A DNA stretch of 64,000 bases, from the NCBI GenBank assembly GCA_016795485.1, contig JAEUHM010000050.1:1-64000 (forward strand), written 5' to 3'. The translations under genes and the position numbers were made by a program. The notes beneath the pieces are model-generated. The model worked only from the letters and a program-made list of their open reading frames with translations, made no database searches and was not told the origin of the DNA. Origin of the DNA: Verrucomicrobiaceae bacterium. GTDB taxonomy: Bacteria; Verrucomicrobiota; Verrucomicrobiia; Verrucomicrobiales; Verrucomicrobiaceae. Positions within the stretch are counted from its first letter, which is position 1. Each line of letters starts with the position of its first letter. Positions 43,601 to 51,523 of the stretch are shown piece after piece.

Positions 43601-45220
43601 CTATCGCCAGTCTAGCAGGATATTGTACTTAAAGATGTGCTCTTTTGGAAGAGTGGGCGCTGTCTTCTCATCGATTCGGTCATAGACGTTGGCTGGCGGC
43701 TCCAGCAGTGTATCCTTGCCGAAAAGGTAGTTCTGGTCCTGCACAATGGTTCGATACGCCTTGTTTAGTGACATGGCTCGCTCTGGAGAAGGGGTGATGA
43801 GTGTATACACGTCCGGTGCTTGAGTGATCTTCTCCAAGTCCGGCGATCCATTTGGCTTGAACCAGCGACTCTGCATTTCTGTGTTATTGCGATATTCACT
43901 TCCGCCTCTCACTCGAGACAGGTAAGTAGCAATCTCTCCGAGTGACTCTCCTTTGCTCGGGGCATCAGGCATTCCTTTGAGATCGATGTAACCCCAACCC
44001 GCAGGCCCGTCCATCTTGCGTGGAAAACTGAACGTCTTATCGATGGTCGATCCCACGGAGTTGTGGCAGCCCATGCAGGAGAAGTTTTCTTCATAGGTGA
44101 GAGAGCGCAGACGGCCGTTGCGGTCTTCGATGAAACCCCGGATTGCCCAGCCATTGCCGTTGTCCAGCCCATGGTCACCGATGTCCTTGTAGGCAGGCAA
44201 GTTTCCCGCCTCCTTCTCCTGAGCCTCAAGCTCATATTTGCGTGCATACATCGTTTTCGAGTAGGCTTTTGCTTTCCACATGTAGCGCACCTCTTTCATT
44301 CTGGTGGAGACGGAAACACTGCCGTCAGGGCTGGTTCCGATGTAGCGCACCGTGTGCAGAAACTCAGTTCCTTCGGGGTAAAGATGTCGCTCTACCGGAA
44401 GGGATTTAGCTGCTCCCACCCAAGACTTGGTCGCTGTGATAACGGTGGCCCATGAAAGAGTGCCATCACCGTCCAGGTCACTTCCAATCGCCTTCTCATC
44501 CACAGGCAAGCACTTGATTGAGGCCGCACCCTTAATGTTTGCTTCCAGGATGCCGAGGTTGGCCCTGTAGACACTGGCTGAGTGGCGACCGCTGTCTTCG
44601 CTACGGTAGGCCATTGGGAGGCGGATCATCACATCGTCAGTGGATCCGTTGGTCGGCCAGAAGGTGCTTGGAAGTGGCTTGTATCGGAATGCTACCCAAT
44701 GGCTCCCATCTTTCGCAAAGCCTTGCTCATCAAATGCATCCGCGCCGAGGTGAAGGTTCTTCAAATCGGGAATCCAACCTTTGAACCCCGCTGCCTTTAG
44801 CCTCTCGGGTAGCTCGGAGTAGTTGTCCTGGTTGATATAGCGTGTGATCTCTTCGTTGCTGATTTTGGCAATGCGGTGACGACGGTCTGCAAATAGGTTC
44901 TTCCAGTGATTCAGCTTGCCGACATCGCTGAAGCTATAAGCAGCCTGGAGGTCGCCATCGTTCATGACGTTCTCGCGTCCATCAATCGCGTCTTGGTGGC
45001 AGACGTAGCAGGGATTAGAGATGCCTTCGGTGCGAGTGTAACACTGGGATGGCACTACAGCTTCTGCATTATAGAGAGTGTTGACCGGATGAGTGTCGGG
45101 CACGGGTGGCAACACAAAATCCAAACGCTTAAGAGCGCGCAGAAGGACGAGATACGCCGGTTCAGGTTCGGTTGCGGCCGCAGTGATGGTCAGTAGGACC
45201 AGAGTGAGTATACTGCGCAT
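43601..45220 (-). CDS. exported di-heme c-type cytochrome
   Basis: This 539-residue protein has a signal peptide (RSILTLVLLTITAAA) and two heme-binding sites, CYVCH near residue 67 and CMGCH in the second half. The heme sites are far apart, with ample beta-rich sequence between, so it is not a simple peroxidase. No named family is recognised. It lies 74 bases downstream of phoX on the same strand, with a hairpin between. The role may be electron transfer linked to the cluster, but this is unknown. The ATG at 45220 fits the signal peptide. Confidence 0.82.
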   Translation of the reverse strand: MRSILTLVLLTITAAATEPEPAYLVLLRALKRLDFVLPPVPDTHPVNTLYNAEAVVPSQCYTRTEGISNPCYVCHQDAIDGRENVMNDGDLQAAYSFSDVGKLNHWKNLFADRRHRIAKISNEEITRYINQDNYSELPERLKAAGFKGWIPDLKNLHLGADAFDEQGFAKDGSHWVAFRYKPLPSTFWPTNGSTDDVMIRLPMAYRSEDSGRHSASVYRANLGILEANIKGAASIKCLPVDEKAIGSDLDGDGTLSWATVITATKSWVGAAKSLPVERHLYPEGTEFLHTVRYIGTSPDGSVSVSTRMKEVRYMWKAKAYSKTMYARKYELEAQEKEAGNLPAYKDIGDHGLDNGNGWAIRGFIEDRNGRLRSLTYEENFSCMGCHNSVGSTIDKTFSFPRKMDGPAGWGYIDLKGMPDAPSKGESLGEIATYLSRVRGGSEYRNNTEMQSRWFKPNGSPDLEKITQAPDVYTLITPSPERAMSLNKAYRTIVQDQNYLFGKDTLLEPPANVYDRIDEKTAPTLPKEHIFKYNILLDWR

Positions 45221-45253
45221 TATTCTGTGTAGTGCAGGATTGAGAAGTAGTGA

Positions 45254-45277
45254 GTGCGGCTCCTTGTGGAGCCGCAC
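45254..45277. other. perfect hairpin between phoX and the cytochrome gene
   Basis: GTGCGGCTCC (45254-45263) and GGAGCCGCAC (45268-45277) pair fully around TTGT. It lies 17 bases beyond the phoX stop. There is no T-run on the minus strand, so partial termination or protection of phoX mRNA is more likely than full termination. Confidence 0.75.
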
Positions 45278-45294
45278 CCGGTCGGATTGTGAGA

Positions 45295-46839
45295 TTACTG
45301 GTTGGTGAACTTGCGGCATCTGCCGCGCTTGAGAGCCTTCACATGATCAGTGTTCGGAATGCCAGACAGATCGAACGACCAGACGGCATCACCAAGACCT
45401 GACGGCACAGTCACTAGGTCTGTGCTTGATGGGTGCATGACACATACCGCAAACTCGGTTGGAATCACTGGGTTGAAAATCATTCCCGTGGCTTCACATC
45501 CATTAACGCGGACACTCAGGAAGTGATCGAGGGACTCAGCCACGCCGTCATTGTCGATGTCACGGACGAACCAGATATCTCCGCCGGTGCTGCCTCCGTT
45601 TGGAGCATCCTCAATGACGTAGATGTTGCCGACTGAGTCCATAGCAAGATTGTCAGGAGAGTTGAGTGTGCCTGTCGTTGTGGGGTAGCCCAAGTTCTTT
45701 GGGGAACTGTTGTCTACAAACTTGCGGACGATGGCAGTGCCAGGGGTGCGGGAGGTGCCCGGTGTCAGGATTTCAATCGAGTAAACGCTGTTCTCCGAAG
45801 TGGCGGCAAAGTAGATCACCTCATTGCCGTTCGCCAACTTACTCACGGTTGCGTCTTCTGGACGACCATAAGGTGTTCCGCCCACATCATCAGCGGCCTT
45901 TCGTCCGCCCACAACTGTGGTGGGTGAGGTACGAGGATCAGCGCCCGTGCTTCCATTGCGAAAAGGGTCTGTCACACCGGGAAGAGGAACACCAAGAGCA
46001 TCTGTCAGCGGCTTCCAAGTAGCCGCACCCACTCGGGCGGCGGTGGCGTTGGGGCCTTCATTGTAGTTGTTGGCCGCAAGACCTCCTGAAGCACCAAAAG
46101 CATCCACACTGAGAACGAAAGTTTGCCCCACGGTATAGTCCCCCATGGTCTTCATGACGAACTTATAGATGGAACCGGAGTTGTACTCGTCGATGAAGTA
46201 GATGGTGTTCCTGTATCGAAGGCTGAAGTTAATGCCCTCATGAGACACGTTGGCTATGCTGTTAAGCTCGCGGGACGTGATGCTGCCGACATCGTCCATC
46301 GGATTGAGAATCTCGATTACGCGTCCTTGGCCAGACCACTCCTCTGCAAGGAATAGAGTATTGTTAGGGGTCCACCTGCAGGGATCGAAGGCACCAAAGT
46401 CCGCAGACCAGTCAGGCACACTAAGTCCGCCTTTTTGGTCGCCAGCGAATATCACTTCGGCCCTGTTCTTGTCGATGTCGTAACGAGTGCAACCCGCGCC
46501 AATGGGAGTTTCATGTGGGATGAATAAGTGGGTGCCAGTGGGGTTATAGGCCAGCATATCAAACATAGAAGCGCTGGTACTAGCTCCTGGAACGCGGACC
46601 GTGGATTGTCCGGGGCTAAGAACTGCGTCTTCAACCTCACGAAGGCTCACCCAGTTCTTTTGGGTAATGCCTGCCGGAGCAACCCATGGAGAGCTGAGTT
46701 CTTCAAGAGCGTTTGGAGCGACGACGGGGGCTGATTGAGTTAACGGCGTGAACCAGATGTCGGTTCCAGCGTTTGCGATGGGCGCCATCAGCACAGCAGC
46801 GCTGAGAGTGGCTTTGATCATTTTGTTTTTGTGGGTCAT
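45295..46839 (-). CDS. phoX: PhoX (DUF839) family alkaline phosphatase-like protein
   Basis: This 514-residue exported protein belongs to the PhoX/DUF839 beta-propeller family. Features are GAGCTRYD, HEGINFS, YGRPEDATV, LNSPDNLAMDSVGNIYVIED and the late NGCEATGMIFNP. PhoX enzymes are calcium/iron-dependent phosphatases that release phosphate from organic phosphates outside the cell. The leader (IKATLSAAVLMAPIANAG) lacks the twin arginine, so Sec rather than Tat export is likely, unlike classical PhoX. The start may be at 46839 or the ATG at 46821. An exact TGTGA-N8-TCACA box lies upstream. Confidence 0.85.
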   Translation of the reverse strand: MTHKNKMIKATLSAAVLMAPIANAGTDIWFTPLTQSAPVVAPNALEELSSPWVAPAGITQKNWVSLREVEDAVLSPGQSTVRVPGASTSASMFDMLAYNPTGTHLFIPHETPIGAGCTRYDIDKNRAEVIFAGDQKGGLSVPDWSADFGAFDPCRWTPNNTLFLAEEWSGQGRVIEILNPMDDVGSITSRELNSIANVSHEGINFSLRYRNTIYFIDEYNSGSIYKFVMKTMGDYTVGQTFVLSVDAFGASGGLAANNYNEGPNATAARVGAATWKPLTDALGVPLPGVTDPFRNGSTGADPRTSPTTVVGGRKAADDVGGTPYGRPEDATVSKLANGNEVIYFAATSENSVYSIEILTPGTSRTPGTAIVRKFVDNSSPKNLGYPTTTGTLNSPDNLAMDSVGNIYVIEDAPNGGSTGGDIWFVRDIDNDGVAESLDHFLSVRVNGCEATGMIFNPVIPTEFAVCVMHPSSTDLVTVPSGLGDAVWSFDLSGIPNTDHVKALKRGRCRKFTNQ

Positions 46840-47144
46840 GGTGACGATTGTTTTATTGTTGAAGCAGATTTTGACGTGCGACTCCGATCTTGGGGGATCG
46901 TTGCCGCGCGGACTTGATGGCGAGCAGAGTTAGTGGTGTCGCGCTCTTCATCATGACGGTTTCGACATGTGAACGAAGCGTCACAAGCCTTGATTTTGGC
47001 TGTACCGAGACTGTAACGGTCTTTGATTTGCCGAGGAAAGTTGATCCATATGGGAGATCAACGACAAGGATGTGTGTTGGCCATAACCATTGTCCATGTA
47101 CGGCTGCCAAACGATGACTGTGTTCCGATAATCGTGAGTAACTG
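46840..47144. other. 305-base intergenic region upstream of phoX
   Basis: This gap contains the exact operator-like box at 46968-46985 and no convincing gene; an 85-codon minus-strand open frame is present but has no typical start or composition. The region presumably holds the phoX promoter. Confidence 0.7.
46968..46985 (-). promoter_or_regulatory. TGTGA-N8-TCACA box upstream of phoX
   Basis: Read toward phoX it is TGTGACGCTTCGTTCACA. It is a perfect inverted repeat of TGTGA and also shows T[GC]AC repeated 11 bases apart (TGACG, TCACA), the spacing of a Pho box. It lies 128 bases ahead of the phoX ATG. Confidence 0.7.
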
Positions 47145-47903
47145 TTAGTCAGTCACCCACATCAATTGCTCATCATAGTGACGCTCGTGGCTAGACCACC
47201 AGCCAATCGCTTCTTGGAGATTTCGCCATCTCGGCACCGCAGCACCCCCAGCATCCAGCCAAGCCTGCCCCGCTCTCACGATCCTCATCTGGCGTGGGTC
47301 TGAAGTCATGGGGGCAGATCTCAGCAAGGTTGTCAGCATTGCCTTGTCAAGCTGATCCCCGACTTGCCGAAGAGCCTCTTCCAATGATGCGTCAGGACCG
47401 CGTGCCACAATCTCGGCGAGCACCTGTTGGCGTTCTTCAATGGTGTAGTTGGCTAAAGCAGCCCAGCATTGCTTGCGCACCTCATCCCGATCGTTCATCG
47501 CAGCCTCAGTCAAAACAAAGAGAGCATCATCTGCTAGCAAGCCTTCGGCACTTTGTAGGGCAAACAGTCGGTTGGATGTCTCGGGGTCTTCTAGTGACCT
47601 CACCAATTGAGTCGGCAGCTCATCGCCACCATTTGCTACCTGATCTGCGAGAACACGATAGCGCTCATCGGCTGTGTTCACCTTCGTGGCGTTAGATGCG
47701 GGCTCCGTTCGAGAGTCGGGGTTCTTGCCAGAAAGGATTGGGGCCGACTGGTCCTGTTGCGACAACGTGCGCACGGCCACACTTGCTGCGTGTTCGTCAG
47801 CAGTTATGGGACTAAGCAAAGCGGAATCAGACTGAGCAATCCACCAACCGAGACCGGCGGCAACGGAAAGCACAGAGGTGAAGATGAGCGCTCGTCGGAT
47901 CAT
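47145..47903 (-). CDS. exported HEAT-repeat-like protein
   Basis: This 252-residue protein has an N-terminal hydrophobic segment (LIFTSVLSVAAGLGWWIA) as signal or anchor, a low-complexity linker and helical HEAT-like repeats from about residue 90 (SLEDPETSNRLFALQSAEGL, then NDRDEVRKQCWAALANY). It ends in AIGWWSSHERHYDEQL. The product at 55450 has the same layout and a similar end, so the two are paralogues. It lies 21 bases after btaB, so it is probably in the btaAB operon. Confidence 0.75.
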   Translation of the reverse strand: MIRRALIFTSVLSVAAGLGWWIAQSDSALLSPITADEHAASVAVRTLSQQDQSAPILSGKNPDSRTEPASNATKVNTADERYRVLADQVANGGDELPTQLVRSLEDPETSNRLFALQSAEGLLADDALFVLTEAAMNDRDEVRKQCWAALANYTIEERQQVLAEIVARGPDASLEEALRQVGDQLDKAMLTTLLRSAPMTSDPRQMRIVRAGQAWLDAGGAAVPRWRNLQEAIGWWSSHERHYDEQLMWVTD

Positions 47904-47924
47904 AAGTTTGCTTCGAATACCTTG

Positions 47925-48533
47925 CTACTTGGCCTTTCCGATGAAGGTAAAATACCGCCACAAACCAACCCACGCTGCTCTAACTCGACCATCTACTCGT
48001 TCAAACTTCTTTTCGAGTCTAGGCAACAGATGGCAATCCATCTGAACATGGTTCATGGCCATCCACGACCGAAACAGTGGCACTGGTGTATCGTGAAAAT
48101 CGACGACGGCTACATAGCCTCCTGCTACTTGCTCTTGGGCGGCGTCTATCGCCATCTCCCAGCCTGGGTTGAACATGCTGAGAGCGTACGAGAAGAGAAC
48201 AAGGTCGTAGGGACCATCAATGGGGCGCTCATATCTACCTTGTACGAGTGACAGTCGATCACGGTGAGAATGGTTGTTCCGCTCAGCAAATGCCAGCATC
48301 TCAGATGATAGGTCGAGGCCCGTGAGTTTGGCGGTCGGGAACGCTCGCGCAAGAGCCACCAGATTTTGACCGGTTCCGCAACCCACCTCGAGAATGTTTT
48401 GCGCGTTCAATCGCCGAGAGAGCTGTTCAACGAGACAGTTTCTGCCGAACAGGAACGTCCAACGCGTGGCGTCATAAATCTGCGCGTGGAGCTTGTAGTA
48501 GGACTCCACATCTTCGCCAATCGTAGCTTTCAT
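47925..48533 (-). CDS. btaB: betaine lipid N-methyltransferase BtaB-like
   Basis: This 202-residue SAM-dependent methyltransferase has motif I ILEVGCGTGQNL (about residues 47-58) and the acidic motif LTGLDLS. The opening YYKLHAQIYDATRWTFLFGR is the typical BtaB start. BtaB methylates the amino group of diacylglycerol-homoserine three times to give DGTS betaine lipid. Its ATG overlaps the btaA stop (ATGA). Start 48533 is preferred over one eight codons upstream. Confidence 0.88.
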   Translation of the reverse strand: MKATIGEDVESYYKLHAQIYDATRWTFLFGRNCLVEQLSRRLNAQNILEVGCGTGQNLVALARAFPTAKLTGLDLSSEMLAFAERNNHSHRDRLSLVQGRYERPIDGPYDLVLFSYALSMFNPGWEMAIDAAQEQVAGGYVAVVDFHDTPVPLFRSWMAMNHVQMDCHLLPRLEKKFERVDGRVRAAWVGLWRYFTFIGKAK

Positions 48534-49717
48534 CGAACTTCGGCAAGTTGAACGCAACCGTAGGTGCCTACACGATCCTTCGGATGTAACGCTGCTGCCT
48601 TCTCGGTGGCGAATGTTAGGCGATCACGGATCTGTGGTGGAATGAAGTCTACTTTGGGAGCGGCAGAGCGCATAAGGATTCGCGTTCCAGGGCGGCTGTT
48701 CTGCAAGATCAGCTCCCACTCTTCCAAAAGGGCGCGTGGATCATGTCCTGCGAGCCAATCTTGGTGATCGAGAAGAACAAAGTGAGAGTATTCTCCTGGA
48801 AACTCACGAAGGAATCCAGAGAAACTCTGAGTGTGGGTGCTGATCCGATTTACCCGAAGCTGCAGATGCTCAAAATGCTCCGCCTTGAGATATTCTGGGC
48901 AGCAGGCGCGCGAGTAGCACCCATTGATGTAGACGCGCCAGAAGTAGTTATCCCAGATAGGCACCTTGGTCATCACATGTCGAAGCTTGTCTTTGATGTA
49001 GAACTCCAGTCCACCTGGATGGGAGTCGCGGATGAGATTGACCTGTGCTCTCGGGACGCCAAGGAAGGTCATCAATGCCGGCTGTCGCACAAACCAACTG
49101 CTAAATCGGCCCCAAACCATGGGCTCAAGATGATCATAGAGCTCGCGTTGCTCTGTTAGTGACGTGCAGTTGAGCAGACGCTTGGCGAGTTCAAGCACCT
49201 TGGGTTTAGTGTGTAGCGCCGCGTGTACCATCAACCAAGCTGCCAAGCCTGAAGTGCCGTGGTAGTAGAAGGTCTTTTTCAACGACCCAGGGTCGAACAT
49301 TGCGATTTGTTTGTCCCACCATGCGCGTGTGATCGGGTGAAGTGTGGGTCGTAGAGGTTGATAAAGAGCTCGAAAATCGGGATCACATCCGACACCGAAC
49401 AACCGGAACAAGCTTTCATGGCTGCCGTGGGCCAAAAGCGCCATCTTCAGCTCGAGAACTGCGTTTTGCCGGTGGTTGAGGTCGATCGCATAGATCCTTG
49501 CAGGACTGTCTAACAGATAATCCAGTGCATTGCAGCCCGCGCTTGAGATCATTACGACTTCGCTATCGCTTTGAAGACCCAGGAGTTCGCGGTCGATTCT
49601 TGGGTCCTCCCAAGCGGTGTTGTAGATTAGGTTGGAGCTGTGAACACGACGAAATGCCATATCGTGGACACTGCGGAGAGAGCTTGTAGCGAGTGTGCGT
49701 GGGGCTGAGACGTTCAT
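48530..49717 (-). CDS. btaA: S-adenosylmethionine:diacylglycerol 3-amino-3-carboxypropyltransferase BtaA-like (DUF3419)
   Basis: This 395-residue protein of the DUF3419 family makes diacylglycerol-homoserine from SAM and diacylglycerol, the first step of betaine lipid synthesis. Features are NLIYNTAWEDPRIDREL (about 29-45), the SAM site ISSAGCNALDYLL and DLNHRQNAVLELK. Betaine lipids replace phospholipids when phosphate is short. An ATG at 49717 is chosen; a TTG 45 bases upstream would extend it. Overlaps btaB by four bases. A box variant lies 59 bases upstream. Confidence 0.9.
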   Translation of the reverse strand: MNVSAPRTLATSSLRSVHDMAFRRVHSSNLIYNTAWEDPRIDRELLGLQSDSEVVMISSAGCNALDYLLDSPARIYAIDLNHRQNAVLELKMALLAHGSHESLFRLFGVGCDPDFRALYQPLRPTLHPITRAWWDKQIAMFDPGSLKKTFYYHGTSGLAAWLMVHAALHTKPKVLELAKRLLNCTSLTEQRELYDHLEPMVWGRFSSWFVRQPALMTFLGVPRAQVNLIRDSHPGGLEFYIKDKLRHVMTKVPIWDNYFWRVYINGCYSRACCPEYLKAEHFEHLQLRVNRISTHTQSFSGFLREFPGEYSHFVLLDHQDWLAGHDPRALLEEWELILQNSRPGTRILMRSAAPKVDFIPPQIRDRLTFATEKAAALHPKDRVGTYGCVQLAEVR

Positions 49718-49776
49718 TCGAGGAGCGGATGCACTGCCGCTTTCCTCTCTATGGGGCTTCAAGGCTAGGTCGTGAG

Positions 49777-49794
49777 CGTGCCAGTGCTGTCACA
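49777..49794 (-). promoter_or_regulatory. variant TGTGA-N8 box ahead of btaAB
   Basis: Read toward btaA it is TGTGACAGCACTGGCACG. The left half is exact, and CAC of the right half is kept with two flanking mismatches. It sits in the 88-base gap between the upstream TPR gene and btaA. If the TTG start of btaA at 49762 were used, the box would lie 14 bases ahead. Confidence 0.5.
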
Positions 49795-49805
49795 GAGCCT
49801 CATGG

Positions 49806-51416
49806 CTACTCAACCGACAGATGCTTCATCCGCTCGCGCATCGCGAGTCGCGCTGCCGTGTCGTTACCAGACAACTGGTGAGCACGAGCTAGGTTTTGCC
49901 ACGCATGAGGATGTTTTGGTTGAAGACGTACCACCTCAGAATAGGCCTCCACAGCTTTTAGAGGAGCCTTTTGCTTGTCAAAAATCAACCCTTTGAGGAA
50001 CCATGCATCCGCATTCCTGTCATCAAGTTGTAAACAACGATCTAGAGCCACAACCGCCCCTGCGTCATCCTTTAGGCGTGTGCGCACGTAGCCCAGAAGG
50101 TAGAATGCCGGTGCAAAGTCAGGTTCCAGTTTGATGACCTGCCTTAGCGCATTGTCTGCAGGTGAAGTTTTTCCTTCCTGTAGTGCACGGGTTGCGAGCA
50201 GATACCATGTGACCGCATCTGTCGGCCTCAGAAGAGTGGCTTGCTCCAGAGTTTCGAGAGTCTCTTCCGCCGGAGTGCCGGAAGACGTCTGGCGCAATTG
50301 AGCGGATGCCAGTTGGTGCCAATACAGTCCAGTTCGTGGGTCCAGAGCCACAGCTTTGCGCTGACAGTTTACTGCTTCTGATGCCGCTCCCAACTGACTG
50401 CAAGACAGCCCTAGCAAGGTCCAACACTCCGCACTGCGTGGATATTTGCGTGTGAGTGCCAGAAGTTTCCGGGTAGCGGCGTGCACTTTTTTCTCTGTAA
50501 GTGTCTGATAGGCGCCGAGAAACGCCGCGTCACCTGTCACATCCCGCAGTTTAGGTGTCTTTGGCAACGAAGACAGAGGTCTCGCTTCTGGCAGACGGCG
50601 CTGAGACTCATAGGAGGCCATGGAGGCTGGCAGGGCAAAGTTCATCCACGATTTCAGTGGCACTTTCATGCTGACAATCGCCACAACTTGTCCTGTTGTG
50701 TCGAGTATAGGAGAGCCCGGTGCCCCTGGGGATTCATCGCCCCTCACATTGAGCCAGCCCTGACCCGCCAGGGATTGATCTTGTTCTACGCGCGCATCAG
50801 CTAACACTAGACCTCTCTTTTCACTCACCGCAAACAGGTGGCAGGGCATGGGCTTGTCGAACTTGACGTCTTGTCTCAACTTGAGCGCCGGGACACCCGT
50901 GGCCTCACTTTGCAGTAGGGCTACCCCAGACGACAGATCTGCCACATACCAGCCGGTGACGCGGTGATTTCGGCCATCGGCCGCCGTGGTGGTGATGTAG
51001 TCGATTCGATCGGCAAACTCAGGATGAAGCAACCCAGCATCAGTGAGCAACATGCCGGTGTCATTGACGAAGCAGCCGACACCTGCGGAAAGTATGTCAC
51101 CAAACTCATCCCAGACCCGGAGCGCTACGACGGACGGAGCCACTTTGATAGCAATCTCCATCAGGTGCCGCTCTCCTGGAGTCATGTCGTCTTGTGGTTG
51201 CTGAATCGGCGCGAGATCAGGCAAGGGTTCCTGAAAACCAGGAGGCATCGGGGCAGGCAGCAAAGGCTTCCCATCTGGGCCCACGCCTGGAAGAGGGCCG
51301 AAGTCAAACAGGGGGTTCTCTGGTTGCATCGGTCCTGGCTGTGGCAGGGGAGGCTGCGGCACCTGGGATTGAAGAGCACAGATGGCGACAGACAGGAACA
51401 GAACAGAGATGCGCAT
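49806..51416 (-). CDS. exported trypsin-fold pseudoprotease with C-terminal TPR repeats
   Basis: This 536-residue protein has a signal peptide (RISVLFLSVAICALQS), a Pro-rich linker, a trypsin-like domain (about 85-260) and tetratricopeptide repeats (about 300-530). In the protease domain the three catalytic residues are replaced: the usual AH is AG (LLTDAGLL, position 128), the usual Asp is Gly (DLSSGVALL, position 164) and the usual GxSGGP is GAPGSP (Ser to Pro at 233). It therefore probably binds but does not cut. Its upstream region is shared with the divergent beta-barrel gene and holds an exact box. Starts further upstream (to 51443) are possible. Confidence 0.82.
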   Translation of the reverse strand: MRISVLFLSVAICALQSQVPQPPLPQPGPMQPENPLFDFGPLPGVGPDGKPLLPAPMPPGFQEPLPDLAPIQQPQDDMTPGERHLMEIAIKVAPSVVALRVWDEFGDILSAGVGCFVNDTGMLLTDAGLLHPEFADRIDYITTTAADGRNHRVTGWYVADLSSGVALLQSEATGVPALKLRQDVKFDKPMPCHLFAVSEKRGLVLADARVEQDQSLAGQGWLNVRGDESPGAPGSPILDTTGQVVAIVSMKVPLKSWMNFALPASMASYESQRRLPEARPLSSLPKTPKLRDVTGDAAFLGAYQTLTEKKVHAATRKLLALTRKYPRSAECWTLLGLSCSQLGAASEAVNCQRKAVALDPRTGLYWHQLASAQLRQTSSGTPAEETLETLEQATLLRPTDAVTWYLLATRALQEGKTSPADNALRQVIKLEPDFAPAFYLLGYVRTRLKDDAGAVVALDRCLQLDDRNADAWFLKGLIFDKQKAPLKAVEAYSEVVRLQPKHPHAWQNLARAHQLSGNDTAARLAMRERMKHLSVE

Positions 51417-51460
51417 TGGGATGACCATCATTGTTTTTGTCACACAAGCACCCGGATTAC

Positions 51461-51478
51461 TGTGACAGAACTTTCACA
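51461..51478 (+). promoter_or_regulatory. TGTGA-N8-TCACA box between divergent pseudoprotease and beta-barrel genes
   Basis: TGTGACAGAACTTTCACA is an exact match. It lies 45 bases ahead of the GTG chosen for the plus-strand gene and 44 bases ahead of the minus-strand start. Its left-half TGTGACA orientation points to the plus-strand genes, but either or both may be controlled. Confidence 0.7.
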
Positions 51479-51523
51479 TTGGGTCTCTTGCTGCCCTTCT
51501 GTCTGCTGCTGAAGTGCGGCGTC

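Noticed and set aside
46968..46985. CRP/FNR site reading of the shared box
   Set aside because: The CRP consensus has a 6-base spacer between TGTGA and TCACA; all exact copies here have 8, and the 11-base half-site spacing suits a PhoB-type box better.
46853..47110. 85-codon minus-strand open frame upstream of phoX
   Set aside because: No recognisable domain or ribosome-binding site, unusual composition, and it covers the operator-like box and likely promoter.
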